A stretch of DNA of 32,770 bases from an uncultured Rhizobiaceae group bacterium. GTDB lineage: Bacteria > Pseudomonadota > Alphaproteobacteria > Rhizobiales > Rhizobiaceae. The first letter of the stretch is position 1, and each line of letters starts with the position of its first letter. The notes beneath the pieces are model-generated. The model saw only the letters and a program-made list of their open reading frames with translations. It did not search any database and was not told where the DNA came from. Of the stretch, positions 8,037 to 14,991 are shown in pieces. Both the position numbers and the translations under genes were made by a program. The DNA lies in the NCBI GenBank assembly GCA_938009335.1, contig CALLHT010000014.1, positions 1 through 32,770 on the forward strand, read 5' to 3'.

Positions 8037-8864
8037 TCAGGAAAGGGGAACGCCTTCGATCGTGATACGATGCATAAGCCGTCGCTCACCTGGATAATCA
8101 TTCATTGCCATGTGCTGGGTGGCTCGGTTGTCCCAGATGGCCAGCGTCCCAGCCTCCCAACGCAACCTGCAAGTAAAGTCTGCTCTTGAGCAATGCGCGT
8201 AAAGCTGATTGAGCAGAGGTTGCGATTCTTCTCTGGTCCAGCCTTCAAAATGCGTTGTGAAATCGCCGTTCACGTATAGGCACTTCTTGCCAGAAAGAGG
8301 ATGCGAAATGACAACCGGATGCAAAGCGTCCTGCGTCGCGGCAGCCTCATTGCCAAGTCGGCCATCTTGATGAGCCTCTTCATCTGCCAATGATGCACCA
8401 AAAGCGTGACGCGAAGAATGCCAAGCCTTCATGTTTTCCAATGTTCGCTTCATGCCGTCTGATAGTGCCAAATAAGCTGCATGTTGAGATGCGAAACATG
8501 TATCACCACCCACATCAGGCACTTCCTTCGCATAAAGCATGGAGCACATGGCCGGCGCTTTGTCATACGAATGATCCGTGTGCCATGTTTCCCCAATGGC
8601 AGAGGTTTGATCTGCTTCTTTCAAGACAGTCGCAATTTCCGGATAGCCGTCAACCGGTTTGAAAAAACGGTTCACATTGATCTCACCCCAAGTCCGGGCA
8701 AACGACAAATGATCCTCAGGGGTCAATTCAAGACCGCGGATTGCAATCACAGAATGCTCGACAAACGCAGCATTGATGGTTTCAAGATCTGATTCCGAAT
8801 CCAGGTTGGCACCGAAAATTTCGGCGCCTATGTTCGGAGTGATGGGGCGAATTTCGATACTCAT
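8037..8864 (-). CDS. TauD/TfdA family Fe(II)/2-oxoglutarate dioxygenase
   Basis: The 275-residue protein has the TauD fold signature: the HxD iron motif in TWHTDHSY (His95, Asp97), a WDNRATQHMAMNDY segment and the distal iron ligand His265 in RRLMHRITIEG, where an Arg should bind 2-oxoglutarate. TauD members hydroxylate a substrate next to a leaving group, for example taurine or 2,4-D. The substrate here is unknown, and no sulfonate transporter is nearby. The start lies only 3 bases after the doc stop, so the toxin-antitoxin promoter probably also drives this gene. It has no strong Shine-Dalgarno sequence of its own (only GAAG), which fits translational coupling. Confidence 0.9.
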   Translation of the reverse strand: MSIEIRPITPNIGAEIFGANLDSESDLETINAAFVEHSVIAIRGLELTPEDHLSFARTWGEINVNRFFKPVDGYPEIATVLKEADQTSAIGETWHTDHSYDKAPAMCSMLYAKEVPDVGGDTCFASQHAAYLALSDGMKRTLENMKAWHSSRHAFGASLADEEAHQDGRLGNEAAATQDALHPVVISHPLSGKKCLYVNGDFTTHFEGWTREESQPLLNQLYAHCSRADFTCRLRWEAGTLAIWDNRATQHMAMNDYPGERRLMHRITIEGVPLS

Positions 8865-8867
8865 GCT

Positions 8868-9248
8868 TCAGCTTCTCGTTGTATTTTCTCTCAGCCATGC
8901 ATCTAAAACGTCTTTCGTGAACGTGCCAGTTTCAAGATGATGATAGATGAATTTGAGGAGGTCTTTGGAAGATGCGATCATCTTGACATTATTCACACCC
9001 AAAAAAATATATGTGCAGGCTAATCCAACTCGTTTATTGCCATCTACAAAGCCACGATTCGTTGTTAGGCTTTCCCACATTGCGGCAGCCTCTTCAATAA
9101 TATCTCGGTAATATCCACCCTGTGGTCTTTGGAGTGCAGCCTCAATTAGACCAGCGTCACGAACACACGGATATCCTCCAAACGTGGCAATTTGGCGTTC
9201 ATGGATTTCTAGAACGTCTTCGATATCGAGATAGTAGGTTTCGCTCAT
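8868..9248 (-). CDS. doc: Doc-type (Fic fold) toxin with catalytic His replaced by Arg
   Basis: The 126-residue protein has the Doc family layout: start YYLDIEDVLEIHERQI, then a GGYPCVRDAGLIEAALQRPQ segment, then the Fic motif, then a C-terminal helix. Doc kinases of the P1 type phosphorylate elongation factor Tu using the motif HxFx(D/E)GNK(R). Here the motif reads RGFVDGNKR, so the first residue, the essential His (His66 in P1 Doc), is Arg65, codon CGT at 9054-9056 on the reverse strand. His codon CAT is one transition away. The rest of the motif is intact. The protein is probably not toxic, though it may still bind its antitoxin. It lies 14 bases after phd and 3 bases before the dioxygenase gene. 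Confidence 0.9.
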   Translation of the reverse strand: MSETYYLDIEDVLEIHERQIATFGGYPCVRDAGLIEAALQRPQGGYYRDIIEEAAAMWESLTTNRGFVDGNKRVGLACTYIFLGVNNVKMIASSKDLLKFIYHHLETGTFTKDVLDAWLRENTTRS

Positions 9249-9262
9249 ACTATGTTCGAAAA

Positions 9263-9496
9263 CTATTTAGCTAAAGCTTCATAAACGTCGCTATGTCGTT
9301 CGATACTTTCCTCATGGAGTTTTTGAACCAGCGCCTTTTTTGCAGCCTTGGAATCTCTTGCTTCATAATCGGCTTTTGACATCAACACGGCTACATCTCT
9401 TCCATTCTTTTGAATGAAGACCGGATGAGAGTTCACAGTTTCTAACAATTCGCCAAATTTGTTTTTAGCTTCAGTTGCCGTCACGTGCTTATTCAT
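9263..9496 (-). CDS. phd: Phd/YefM family antitoxin
   Basis: The 77-residue protein begins MNKHVTATEAKNKFGELLE, the DNA-binding N-terminus of Phd/YefM antitoxins (the T-ATEAK--FGELL pattern), followed by PVFIQKNGRDVAVLMSKADYE. The C-terminal 25 residues are charged and helical and should wrap the Doc partner. It is the first gene of the phd-doc pair. AGGAAG in front of the ATG serves as ribosome binding site. Such antitoxins repress their own promoter through a palindrome; a candidate lies at 9511-9529. The pair sits between metA and the tauD-like gene, 49 bases after the metA stop. Confidence 0.92.
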   Translation of the reverse strand: MNKHVTATEAKNKFGELLETVNSHPVFIQKNGRDVAVLMSKADYEARDSKAAKKALVQKLHEESIERHSDVYEALAK

Positions 9497-9510
9497 AGCT
9501 GGCTTCCTAG

Positions 9511-9529
9511 ATTATACTTCACATATAAT
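9511..9529 (-). promoter_or_regulatory. Candidate Phd operator overlapping a -10-like box
   Basis: ATTATA and TATAAT form a perfect 6-base inverted repeat with a 7-base spacer, centred 24 bases upstream of the phd start. On the reverse strand the half nearest the gene reads TATAAT. If that were the -10 box, transcription would start inside the ribosome binding site, so the real -10 may be the more distal TATTAT (9525-9530). A palindrome at this place fits autorepression by Phd/Doc; the assignment is inference. Confidence 0.45.
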
Positions 9530-9545
9530 AGCTAAAATGGTCAAT

Positions 9546-10463
9546 CTAGCTACCAATTGCGCCAATATCGTAAGGCGTGCCTTGATACACTTGGTTGATC
9601 CAGTTCCCGAATAGAAGATGTGCGTGTGAACGCCACCGGTTTTGAGGCGGAAGGTCGGGATTATCCGATGGATAGTAGTTGTGCGGAACTTCTATCGGCG
9701 TATTGTTGGCAATGTCTCGGTCATACTCTTCTTTCAACGAAGATGAATCATACTCAATGTGATTAAAAATATAGAGGCGATTCCCTTCCTCTTCATGAAT
9801 AAGACAAGGTCCGGTGACATCCGATTCCATCAATATATCGAGCGCGTCATGCTCTTTGATATCCTTAGAGCGAACCTCCGTCCAACGTGATACCGGAATT
9901 TGAAAATCATCAGAAAAGCCGCTTAAATAGGGCGATGTAGGTTTCAAATTTCTGTGGCGGTAGACGCCGAATGCTTTTTGATCGAGTTCGTATTTTGGCA
10001 CGTCGTGAAAGTGTTTGATCGCGGCCATTGCACCCCAGCAAATGAAAAAGCTCGAATGAACATGGGTTGTCGTCCAATCGAGGATCTGCTCCAGCTCAGA
10101 CCAATAATTTACATCCTGGAATTCCAAGGTCTCAATCGGGGCACCGGTAATCAGAAATCCGTCAAACTTTCGGTCCTTGATTTCATCCCACGTGTTATAA
10201 AAATCGAGCAAGTGGCCTTCTGCGGTATTCTTCGATTTGTGGCTGCCAATGCGTATGAGCGTAAGTTCTACCTGTAGAGGTGATGCACCTATAAGACGTG
10301 CAATCTGGGTTTCTGTCCGAATTTTATTCGGCATCAGATTCAGCAACCCAATCTGAAGCGGCCGGATATCCTGACGGTTAGCGTCTGTTTCTTTGAGAAC
10401 CTGTACGCCTTCGCTCTCAAGCGTTTTTCGGGCAGGCAAGCCGTCAGGTATACGAATAGGCAT
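9546..10463 (-). CDS. metA: Homoserine O-acetyltransferase (MetA family)
   Basis: This 305-residue enzyme acylates L-homoserine, committing it to methionine synthesis, in the cytoplasm. It has all catalytic residues of the MetA family: Cys142 in FFICWGAMA, and His235 and Glu237 in IFNHIEYD. Residue 111 is Glu (GAPIETLEF). In the published Bacillus cereus enzyme, Glu111 gives acetyl-CoA preference and Gly gives succinyl-CoA, so acetyl transfer is predicted (the product is then called MetAA). The gene starts 10 bases after the core of a SAM-II riboswitch, whose 3' end merges with the ribosome binding site GAGGG. With thrC in the same window, both branches from homoserine are represented, but the genes are not linked in one operon. 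Confidence 0.95.
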   Translation of the reverse strand: MPIRIPDGLPARKTLESEGVQVLKETDANRQDIRPLQIGLLNLMPNKIRTETQIARLIGASPLQVELTLIRIGSHKSKNTAEGHLLDFYNTWDEIKDRKFDGFLITGAPIETLEFQDVNYWSELEQILDWTTTHVHSSFFICWGAMAAIKHFHDVPKYELDQKAFGVYRHRNLKPTSPYLSGFSDDFQIPVSRWTEVRSKDIKEHDALDILMESDVTGPCLIHEEEGNRLYIFNHIEYDSSSLKEEYDRDIANNTPIEVPHNYYPSDNPDLPPQNRWRSHAHLLFGNWINQVYQGTPYDIGAIGS

Positions 10464-10472
10464 TTTTGCGTT

Positions 10473-10526
10473 CCCTCTTTAGCCAGTTATTTTACGTGGT
10501 TGCAATTCGGTGAAATCACCACGAAA
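10473..10526 (-). ncRNA. SAM-II riboswitch in the metA leader
   Basis: Read on the reverse strand, the leader has CGTGGTGATTT (P1 5' half), a short loop with CCG, TTGCAACCACG (P1 3' half), a linker and then GCTAAAGAGGG running into the ribosome binding site. P1 pairs CGTGGT (10518-10523) with ACCACG (10495-10500). This is the conserved SAM-II pattern, known from alphaproteobacterial met genes, where S-adenosylmethionine stabilises a pseudoknot that hides the ribosome binding site. The identification is from recalled consensus; a covariance-model search (Rfam SAM-II) would settle it. Confidence 0.93.
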
Positions 10527-10534
10527 TCTGTTTT

Positions 10535-10563
10535 TATTTAGACTGATAAGAATACCGGGTCAA
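10535..10563 (-). promoter_or_regulatory. Sigma-70 promoter of metA
   Basis: On the reverse strand a -35 box TTGACC (10558-10563) and a -10 box TAAATA (10535-10540) are separated by exactly 17 bases. Transcription would start near 10528, a few bases before P1 of the riboswitch, so the aptamer lies at the very 5' end of the transcript. The -35 box touches the stop region of the upstream esterase gene (10565). Confidence 0.75.
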
Positions 10564-10564
10564 C

Positions 10565-11425
10565 TCAACCCTGTTCTGCCTTATCCAGCGCTTCAAACCA
10601 GTTGATTGCTTCTTCTGCCCAACCCTTTGGCACACCATGCCCTCCGTCGAATAGGTTAAACTGAAGTGCACTGCCTTCTGTGCATTTAATCCACCAGCGT
10701 TTCCAAAACTTGCCGGAGGTGTCATAGCGGTCTGCTTTGTGGTTCCAGCAGCCATTGGTCTTGCGCATGATTTGCAGGCCAACAAAAACGTCGCCTTGTT
10801 CGATGCGGAAATTACCGAGAACACGTCCCTCAAGCGGGACCGTTCCATCACGCCATCCATGTGTGTGGAGAAATTTAACAGGGCCGGAGCAATCCGTTCC
10901 GGCATCATGTGGCCGCCAGAATGAGCCCGCAACAGGTGCAAATGCCTTTGCAACGTTAGGGTCTTCACAAGCCAAATACCAAACCATGGATCCGCCAATA
11001 GAAAATCCGGTCATCAACATCGTATCCCGATCGAGGTTGAACCGACTCGCCGCGTCAGCCATTACTTCCTTCATGAAGGCGAGTTCATCGCGTCGCTTTT
11101 CTCGCTTGGGATGGAAAGACCAACCAGGACCAAACTTGGAATTGGGTCGTTTCAAACCGCTTGGCGCAATCACCGCATAACCGCGGGACAAGAATGTTTC
11201 TACCATTTCGCGGTTCTTCAGCGATCTCTGACCACTACCACCTGCTCCATGCAGGTAAATCATCGCTGGAATTAACTGTGTGGGGTCAGCGCGTTCAGGT
11301 AGCTCTATGTTGTATTTGCCAAGAGCGACGTCGCACTCATCTGCCCCAATTCCACAAACTTGATCCGCGAAAGATTGAGAGGTCAGAGCAACCAAAACAG
11401 CAAAAGTAATCAATAATGTGCGCAT
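10565..11425 (-). CDS. Secreted PHB-depolymerase-like esterase (LpqC/COG3509 type)
   Basis: The 286-residue protein has a signal peptide with likely cleavage after SFA (residue 20). It then shows an alpha/beta-hydrolase fold of the polyhydroxybutyrate depolymerase / feruloyl esterase type: YLHGAGGSG (oxyanion loop), the nucleophile elbow GFSIGGSM, an HTHGWRDGTVP segment with the probable acid, and FDGGHGVP with the catalytic His near residue 265. Several Cys residues in the mature part suggest disulfides, as expected for a periplasmic or secreted protein. The physiological ester is not known; PHB itself, phenolic esters or acetylated sugars are all possible. GGAAAG precedes the ATG. The gene is single, with about 100 bases on either side. 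Confidence 0.85.
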   Translation of the reverse strand: MRTLLITFAVLVALTSQSFADQVCGIGADECDVALGKYNIELPERADPTQLIPAMIYLHGAGGSGQRSLKNREMVETFLSRGYAVIAPSGLKRPNSKFGPGWSFHPKREKRRDELAFMKEVMADAASRFNLDRDTMLMTGFSIGGSMVWYLACEDPNVAKAFAPVAGSFWRPHDAGTDCSGPVKFLHTHGWRDGTVPLEGRVLGNFRIEQGDVFVGLQIMRKTNGCWNHKADRYDTSGKFWKRWWIKCTEGSALQFNLFDGGHGVPKGWAEEAINWFEALDKAEQG

Positions 11426-11531
11426 AATGGACTTTCCGCTAAATTCTGTAAGAACAGATAGCAGTTAGGCCATAGTTTCAAGATGCTCGCGTAAGTGTGA
11501 TGCTAAAGCCGAAATGCAATCGTCTTCGTCT

Positions 11532-11987
11532 CTACTTGAGATCTACCTCTCTCAGTTCCTCCAAAAGATCTAAGAGGTCATTTACTTTTTTCTTGCCCAT
11601 GTGGTTTTCCAACTGTCGGTAGATATCATTCGAGAATTGAATGTTCTCGTGAACAACTCCTCGCCCCTTTGAAGTGATTTCCACCATTACCTTTCTTCTG
11701 TCGTGCTCATCTCCAAGCCGATTGAGAAGCCCTTGATTTTCCATAGAGCGCGCAATTCGCGTAACGCTGGGGAGCAGAAGGCAGGCTCGCTCCGCCAAAG
11801 CTGATTGCTCAAGTTTTCCGCTTTCCTCAAGCGTTCTGAGTATTCGCCATTTCTGTTCGGTCAACCCGATATCGTTTAGCATCACCCGAATGGGTGCCAT
11901 CATCGTTTCACGTGCCCGCAGCAGAGCGATTGGCAAAGCGCGCGACGTTTCTCTAATCTCGTCGCCATGGATCTTTTGTTCATACAT
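11532..11987 (-). CDS. hpaR: MarR family repressor of homoprotocatechuate catabolism
   Basis: The 151-residue protein is a MarR winged-helix regulator of the HpaR subgroup. It shows ALPIALLRARETMMAPIRVMLND, then LTEQKWRILRTL, the recognition-helix region LAERACLLLPSVTRIARSMENQGLL and the wing DEHDRRKVMVEIT. HpaR represses the hpa meta-cleavage genes, and 4-hydroxyphenylacetate or 3,4-dihydroxyphenylacetate relieves repression. The gene is divergent from hpaF, and a palindrome between them (12023-12039) overlaps the hpaF -35 box, so repression of hpaF and self-control both fit. The subgroup call rests on the opening ALPIALLRAR segment and the gene neighbourhood. Confidence 0.9.
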   Translation of the reverse strand: MYEQKIHGDEIRETSRALPIALLRARETMMAPIRVMLNDIGLTEQKWRILRTLEESGKLEQSALAERACLLLPSVTRIARSMENQGLLNRLGDEHDRRKVMVEITSKGRGVVHENIQFSNDIYRQLENHMGKKKVNDLLDLLEELREVDLK

Positions 11988-12022
11988 ACGTTAACACTAC
12001 TGATTTTTAGATACTTAACAAG

Positions 12023-12059
12023 ACAAGTAATTGACTTGTGCTTAGGAGGACCTTAACAT
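12023..12059 (+). promoter_or_regulatory. hpaF promoter with overlapping HpaR operator candidate
   Basis: A perfect inverted repeat ACAAGT-AATTG-ACTTGT occupies 12023-12039. A -35 box TTGACT (12031-12036) lies inside it, and a -10 box TAACAT (12054-12059) follows after 17 bases. Binding of HpaR to the palindrome would cover the -35 box. A strong GGAGGAG ribosome binding site is at 12072-12078, just ahead of the hpaF ATG. Confidence 0.7.
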
Positions 12060-12080
12060 CGCAACTAGTTTGGAGGAGCT

Positions 12081-12467
12081 ATGCCGCATCTTACGATAGA
12101 TTATTCTGCTAATATGGAAGACCGGATTGATATTGCAGAACTGTGTAACCGTATCAGATTGGCGGCAATTGAAACTGGTGTATTTCCCAAAGCAGGGGTT
12201 CGGGTTCGGGCTTTTAAAGCAGATCATGTGTCCATCGCAGATGGAGCCCCGGATAATGGGTATATCGATATATCTGTGCGGCTGCGTGAGGGACGTGATC
12301 AGGACACAAGAGAGCGGGCCACTCAACAAATCTTCTCAGCGGTAGAGGCGTATCTAAACCCTTCAATGGAAAAGTTCCCGATCGCACTTTCACTCGAGAT
12401 GCGGAACATTGATGCTTCGCTGAGCCCTAAGTCCAATTCAATTCGTAAATTTTTGAAAGAGGGCTAG
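12081..12467 (+). CDS. hpaF: 5-carboxymethyl-2-hydroxymuconate isomerase
   Basis: The 128-residue enzyme isomerises 5-carboxymethyl-2-hydroxymuconate (CHM) to 5-oxopent-3-ene-1,2,5-tricarboxylate, a step of the homoprotocatechuate meta-cleavage route. It belongs to the tautomerase superfamily. Pro2 becomes the catalytic N-terminal proline after Met removal (MPHLTIDYSAN). The length and the IDISVRLREGRD segment fit the family. It is the first gene of the operon, behind the hpaR-hpaF promoter. hpaE follows after 3 bases. Confidence 0.94.
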   Translation: MPHLTIDYSANMEDRIDIAELCNRIRLAAIETGVFPKAGVRVRAFKADHVSIADGAPDNGYIDISVRLREGRDQDTRERATQQIFSAVEAYLNPSMEKFPIALSLEMRNIDASLSPKSNSIRKFLKEG

Positions 12468-12470
12468 CAC

Positions 12471-13982
12471 ATGGCTGATCTCGCAGATCATGAACAAAAA
12501 CTTGCAGGCTATCTAAAACGCTTTAGGCAAGACGGTGTGATGAACCACATTGCTGGGGAAAACTGTCCTGCGGTTTTTGGTGAGAGTTTCAATAATGCCT
12601 CGCCCGTCGACGAAGAGCATATTTGCTCTGTTGCCAAAAGTTCTAAAGACGATGTGGATGCGGCCGCTATAGCCGCGAAAGAAGCCTTTCCGGCATGGCG
12701 CGACATGGATGGTGCAGCGCGTAAAAAAGTTCTCCATGCAATCGCAGATGGGATTGTTGCACGTGCTGAGGAGATTGCACTTTGCGAGTGTTGGGACACT
12801 GGACAGGCGTTTCGCTTTATGTCGAAAGCAGCATTGCGGGGCGCAGAAAATTTTAGATTTTTTGCTGACAAGGCTCCCGCCGCAAGAGATGGCCAATCGT
12901 TACCTTCCGCGACATTGATGAATCTGACGACACGTGTCCCCATTGGGCCAATAGGCGTCATTACACCTTGGAATACACCGTTTATGCTTTCTACTTGGAA
13001 GATCGCACCTGCATTGGCTGCGGGATGCACTGTGGTTCACAAGCCTGCGGAACTCTCTCCGATCACAGCTAAAATATTGTTAGAGATTGCAGAAGAAGCA
13101 GGATTGCCGAAAGGTGTCTGGAATCTGGTGAACGGGTTCGGTGAAGATGCAGGCAGAGCCCTCACCGAGCATCCCGATATCAAAGCGATCGCATTCGTTG
13201 GAGAGAGCAAGACCGGCTCCATGATTATGAAACAGGGTGCGGATACATTAAAGCGTGTTCACTTTGAACTGGGCGGGAAAAACCCAGTCGTTGTTTTTGC
13301 CGATGCGGACCTTGACCGTGCCTTGGATGCGGCGATCTTCATGATTTATTCGTTAAATGGCGAACGCTGCACATCGTCTTCTCGTTTGTTGATTGAAGAC
13401 AGTATTGCGGATGAGTTTATTTCTCGACTTGCAGAGCGCGTCAACAAAATCAAAGTGGGCAATCCACTGGACCCGAAAACGGAATTGGGGCCGCTTATCA
13501 GCGACGGCCATTTTGACAAGGTCTCTTCCTATTTCGATGTTGCAAAGAGTGAAGGAGCTCAAATTACTGCTGGTGGAGAACGCCACGGCGAAAAAGGTTT
13601 CTTTGTTAAGCCCACCCTTTTTGCCGAAGCAAAGAATGATATGCGCATTGCACAAGAGGAAATCTTTGGTCCGGTCCTCACAACAATACGGTTTAAGGAT
13701 GAAGAAGAAGCGCTTAAGCTAGCCAACGACGTTCAGTATGGGTTAACCGGATACGTTTGGACCAATGACCTCACACGGGCGATGCGGTTCACAGAAAAGC
13801 TTGAAGCCGGAATGATCTGGGTAAATTCAGAAAATGTACGCCATCTACCAACACCATTTGGTGGGGTGAAAGCATCGGGTATAGGTCGTGATGGCGGAGA
13901 TTGGTCATTCGAATTTTATATGGAACAAAAGCACATTGGTTTGGCTACGGGATATCACAAGATTCCGCAGCTTGGTGTATGA
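12471..13982 (+). CDS. hpaE: 5-carboxymethyl-2-hydroxymuconate semialdehyde dehydrogenase
   Basis: This 503-residue NAD-dependent aldehyde dehydrogenase should oxidise the ring-cleavage product CHMS to CHM. ALDH landmarks are present: PWNTPF with Asn168, the KPAELSP cofactor segment, FELGGKNP with general base Glu266, and the nucleophile Cys300 in NGERCTSSSR. The ending ENVRHLPTPFGGVKASGIGRDGGDWSFEFYMEQKH is typical of HpaE rather than of generic ALDHs. It stands 3 bases after hpaF and 15 bases before hpaD, which supports the assignment. Besides CHMS, it or the ALDH at 26874 might also oxidise an arylacetaldehyde made by the PLP enzyme of the operon; that is speculation. Confidence 0.94.
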   Translation: MADLADHEQKLAGYLKRFRQDGVMNHIAGENCPAVFGESFNNASPVDEEHICSVAKSSKDDVDAAAIAAKEAFPAWRDMDGAARKKVLHAIADGIVARAEEIALCECWDTGQAFRFMSKAALRGAENFRFFADKAPAARDGQSLPSATLMNLTTRVPIGPIGVITPWNTPFMLSTWKIAPALAAGCTVVHKPAELSPITAKILLEIAEEAGLPKGVWNLVNGFGEDAGRALTEHPDIKAIAFVGESKTGSMIMKQGADTLKRVHFELGGKNPVVVFADADLDRALDAAIFMIYSLNGERCTSSSRLLIEDSIADEFISRLAERVNKIKVGNPLDPKTELGPLISDGHFDKVSSYFDVAKSEGAQITAGGERHGEKGFFVKPTLFAEAKNDMRIAQEEIFGPVLTTIRFKDEEEALKLANDVQYGLTGYVWTNDLTRAMRFTEKLEAGMIWVNSENVRHLPTPFGGVKASGIGRDGGDWSFEFYMEQKHIGLATGYHKIPQLGV

Positions 13983-13997
13983 TTTCGGAGAACCGCA

Positions 13998-14981
13998 ATG
14001 CCCGTACCAACACCTAATTTATATCCGGATGTTAACATTGTTCGCCTAAGCCACGTTTGTCTAAACGTATCAGACTTAGCCGCTTCGAAACGATTTTATT
14101 GCGATACACTTGGACTGCAAGTAAGCGCGGAAACTCAAGCTCATGTCTATCTTCGGGCCATGGAGGAACGTGGGCATCACTGCGTCATCCTGCAGAAATC
14201 AGAAAACCCTGGTACGGTTGAAGTCATGGGCTTCAAAACGTATTCTGAGCAAGACTTAGACAATGCGGAGAAATGGTTTCAGTCAAAGGGGCGTGATACG
14301 CAATGGGCGGAACGCCCTTTTCAGGGACGCACTCTGCTTACATCCGACAATCTTGGGATGCCGCTGGAGTTTTATCATACAATGGAGAAGCTCCCTTCCA
14401 TTCATCAAAAATATGAGCTGTATCGAGGCGTGAAACCCTTGCGCATCGATCATTTCAATTGCTTCTCGACCAATGTAGATAAAAGCGTTGCATTCTATAA
14501 TGAGTTGGGGTTCCGGGTAACTGAATACACGGAAGATGAAGAATCCAAAAAACTATGGGCCGCATGGATGCATCGTAAAGGTGGCGTGCATGATGTTGCT
14601 TTCACGAACGGTAAGGGACCGCGTTTGCATCACCTTGCATTTTGGGTGCCCACGCCGCTCAACATTATCGATCTACTCGATTTGATGTCGACCACGGGTT
14701 ACCTCTCAAACATTGAGCGGGGACCAGGGCGACACGGTATCTCAAATGCATTCTTCCTCTACATTCGCGACCCGGATGGTCATAGAACAGAGATTTATTG
14801 TTCAGACTATCAAACTGTCGACCCTGATCTGGAGCCGATCAAATGGGATTTGAAAGACCCGCAGCGGCAAACGCTATGGGGCGCACCTGCGCCAAAGAGC
14901 TGGTTCGAGGAAGGTTCAAATTTCGTGGATGTTGAGGTTTCAGAACCACAACTAAAAGCAACGCCCATCGTGGCGCCTTAG
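13998..14981 (+). CDS. hpaD: Homoprotocatechuate 2,3-dioxygenase
   Basis: The 327-residue extradiol dioxygenase cleaves 3,4-dihydroxyphenylacetate to 5-carboxymethyl-2-hydroxymuconate semialdehyde. Two vicinal-oxygen-chelate repeats are visible, an N-terminal one (about 15-130) and a C-terminal catalytic one (about 148-270). Metal ligands are probably His152 (RIDHFN), His211 (RLHHLAF) and Glu265 (HRTEIYCSDY). His198 in GVHDVAF matches the conserved acid-base His of the Brevibacterium fuscum enzyme. The tail of about 55 residues (WDLKDPQRQTLWGAPAPKSWFEE) is also typical of that type I enzyme. Fe(II) or Mn(II) cannot be decided from sequence. Confidence 0.95.
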   Translation: MPVPTPNLYPDVNIVRLSHVCLNVSDLAASKRFYCDTLGLQVSAETQAHVYLRAMEERGHHCVILQKSENPGTVEVMGFKTYSEQDLDNAEKWFQSKGRDTQWAERPFQGRTLLTSDNLGMPLEFYHTMEKLPSIHQKYELYRGVKPLRIDHFNCFSTNVDKSVAFYNELGFRVTEYTEDEESKKLWAAWMHRKGGVHDVAFTNGKGPRLHHLAFWVPTPLNIIDLLDLMSTTGYLSNIERGPGRHGISNAFFLYIRDPDGHRTEIYCSDYQTVDPDLEPIKWDLKDPQRQTLWGAPAPKSWFEEGSNFVDVEVSEPQLKATPIVAP

Positions 14982-14991
14982 GTGTAGCTTG

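Noticed and set aside
10737..11180. Long antisense open frames over the esterase gene (also over hpaE and the M16 gene)
   Set aside because: They lack ribosome binding sites and recognisable motifs and run opposite clear genes; they are shadow frames.
14989..14991. TTG start for the decarboxylase-like gene
   Set aside because: ATG at 14992 follows directly and is better spaced from TTAGGTG.
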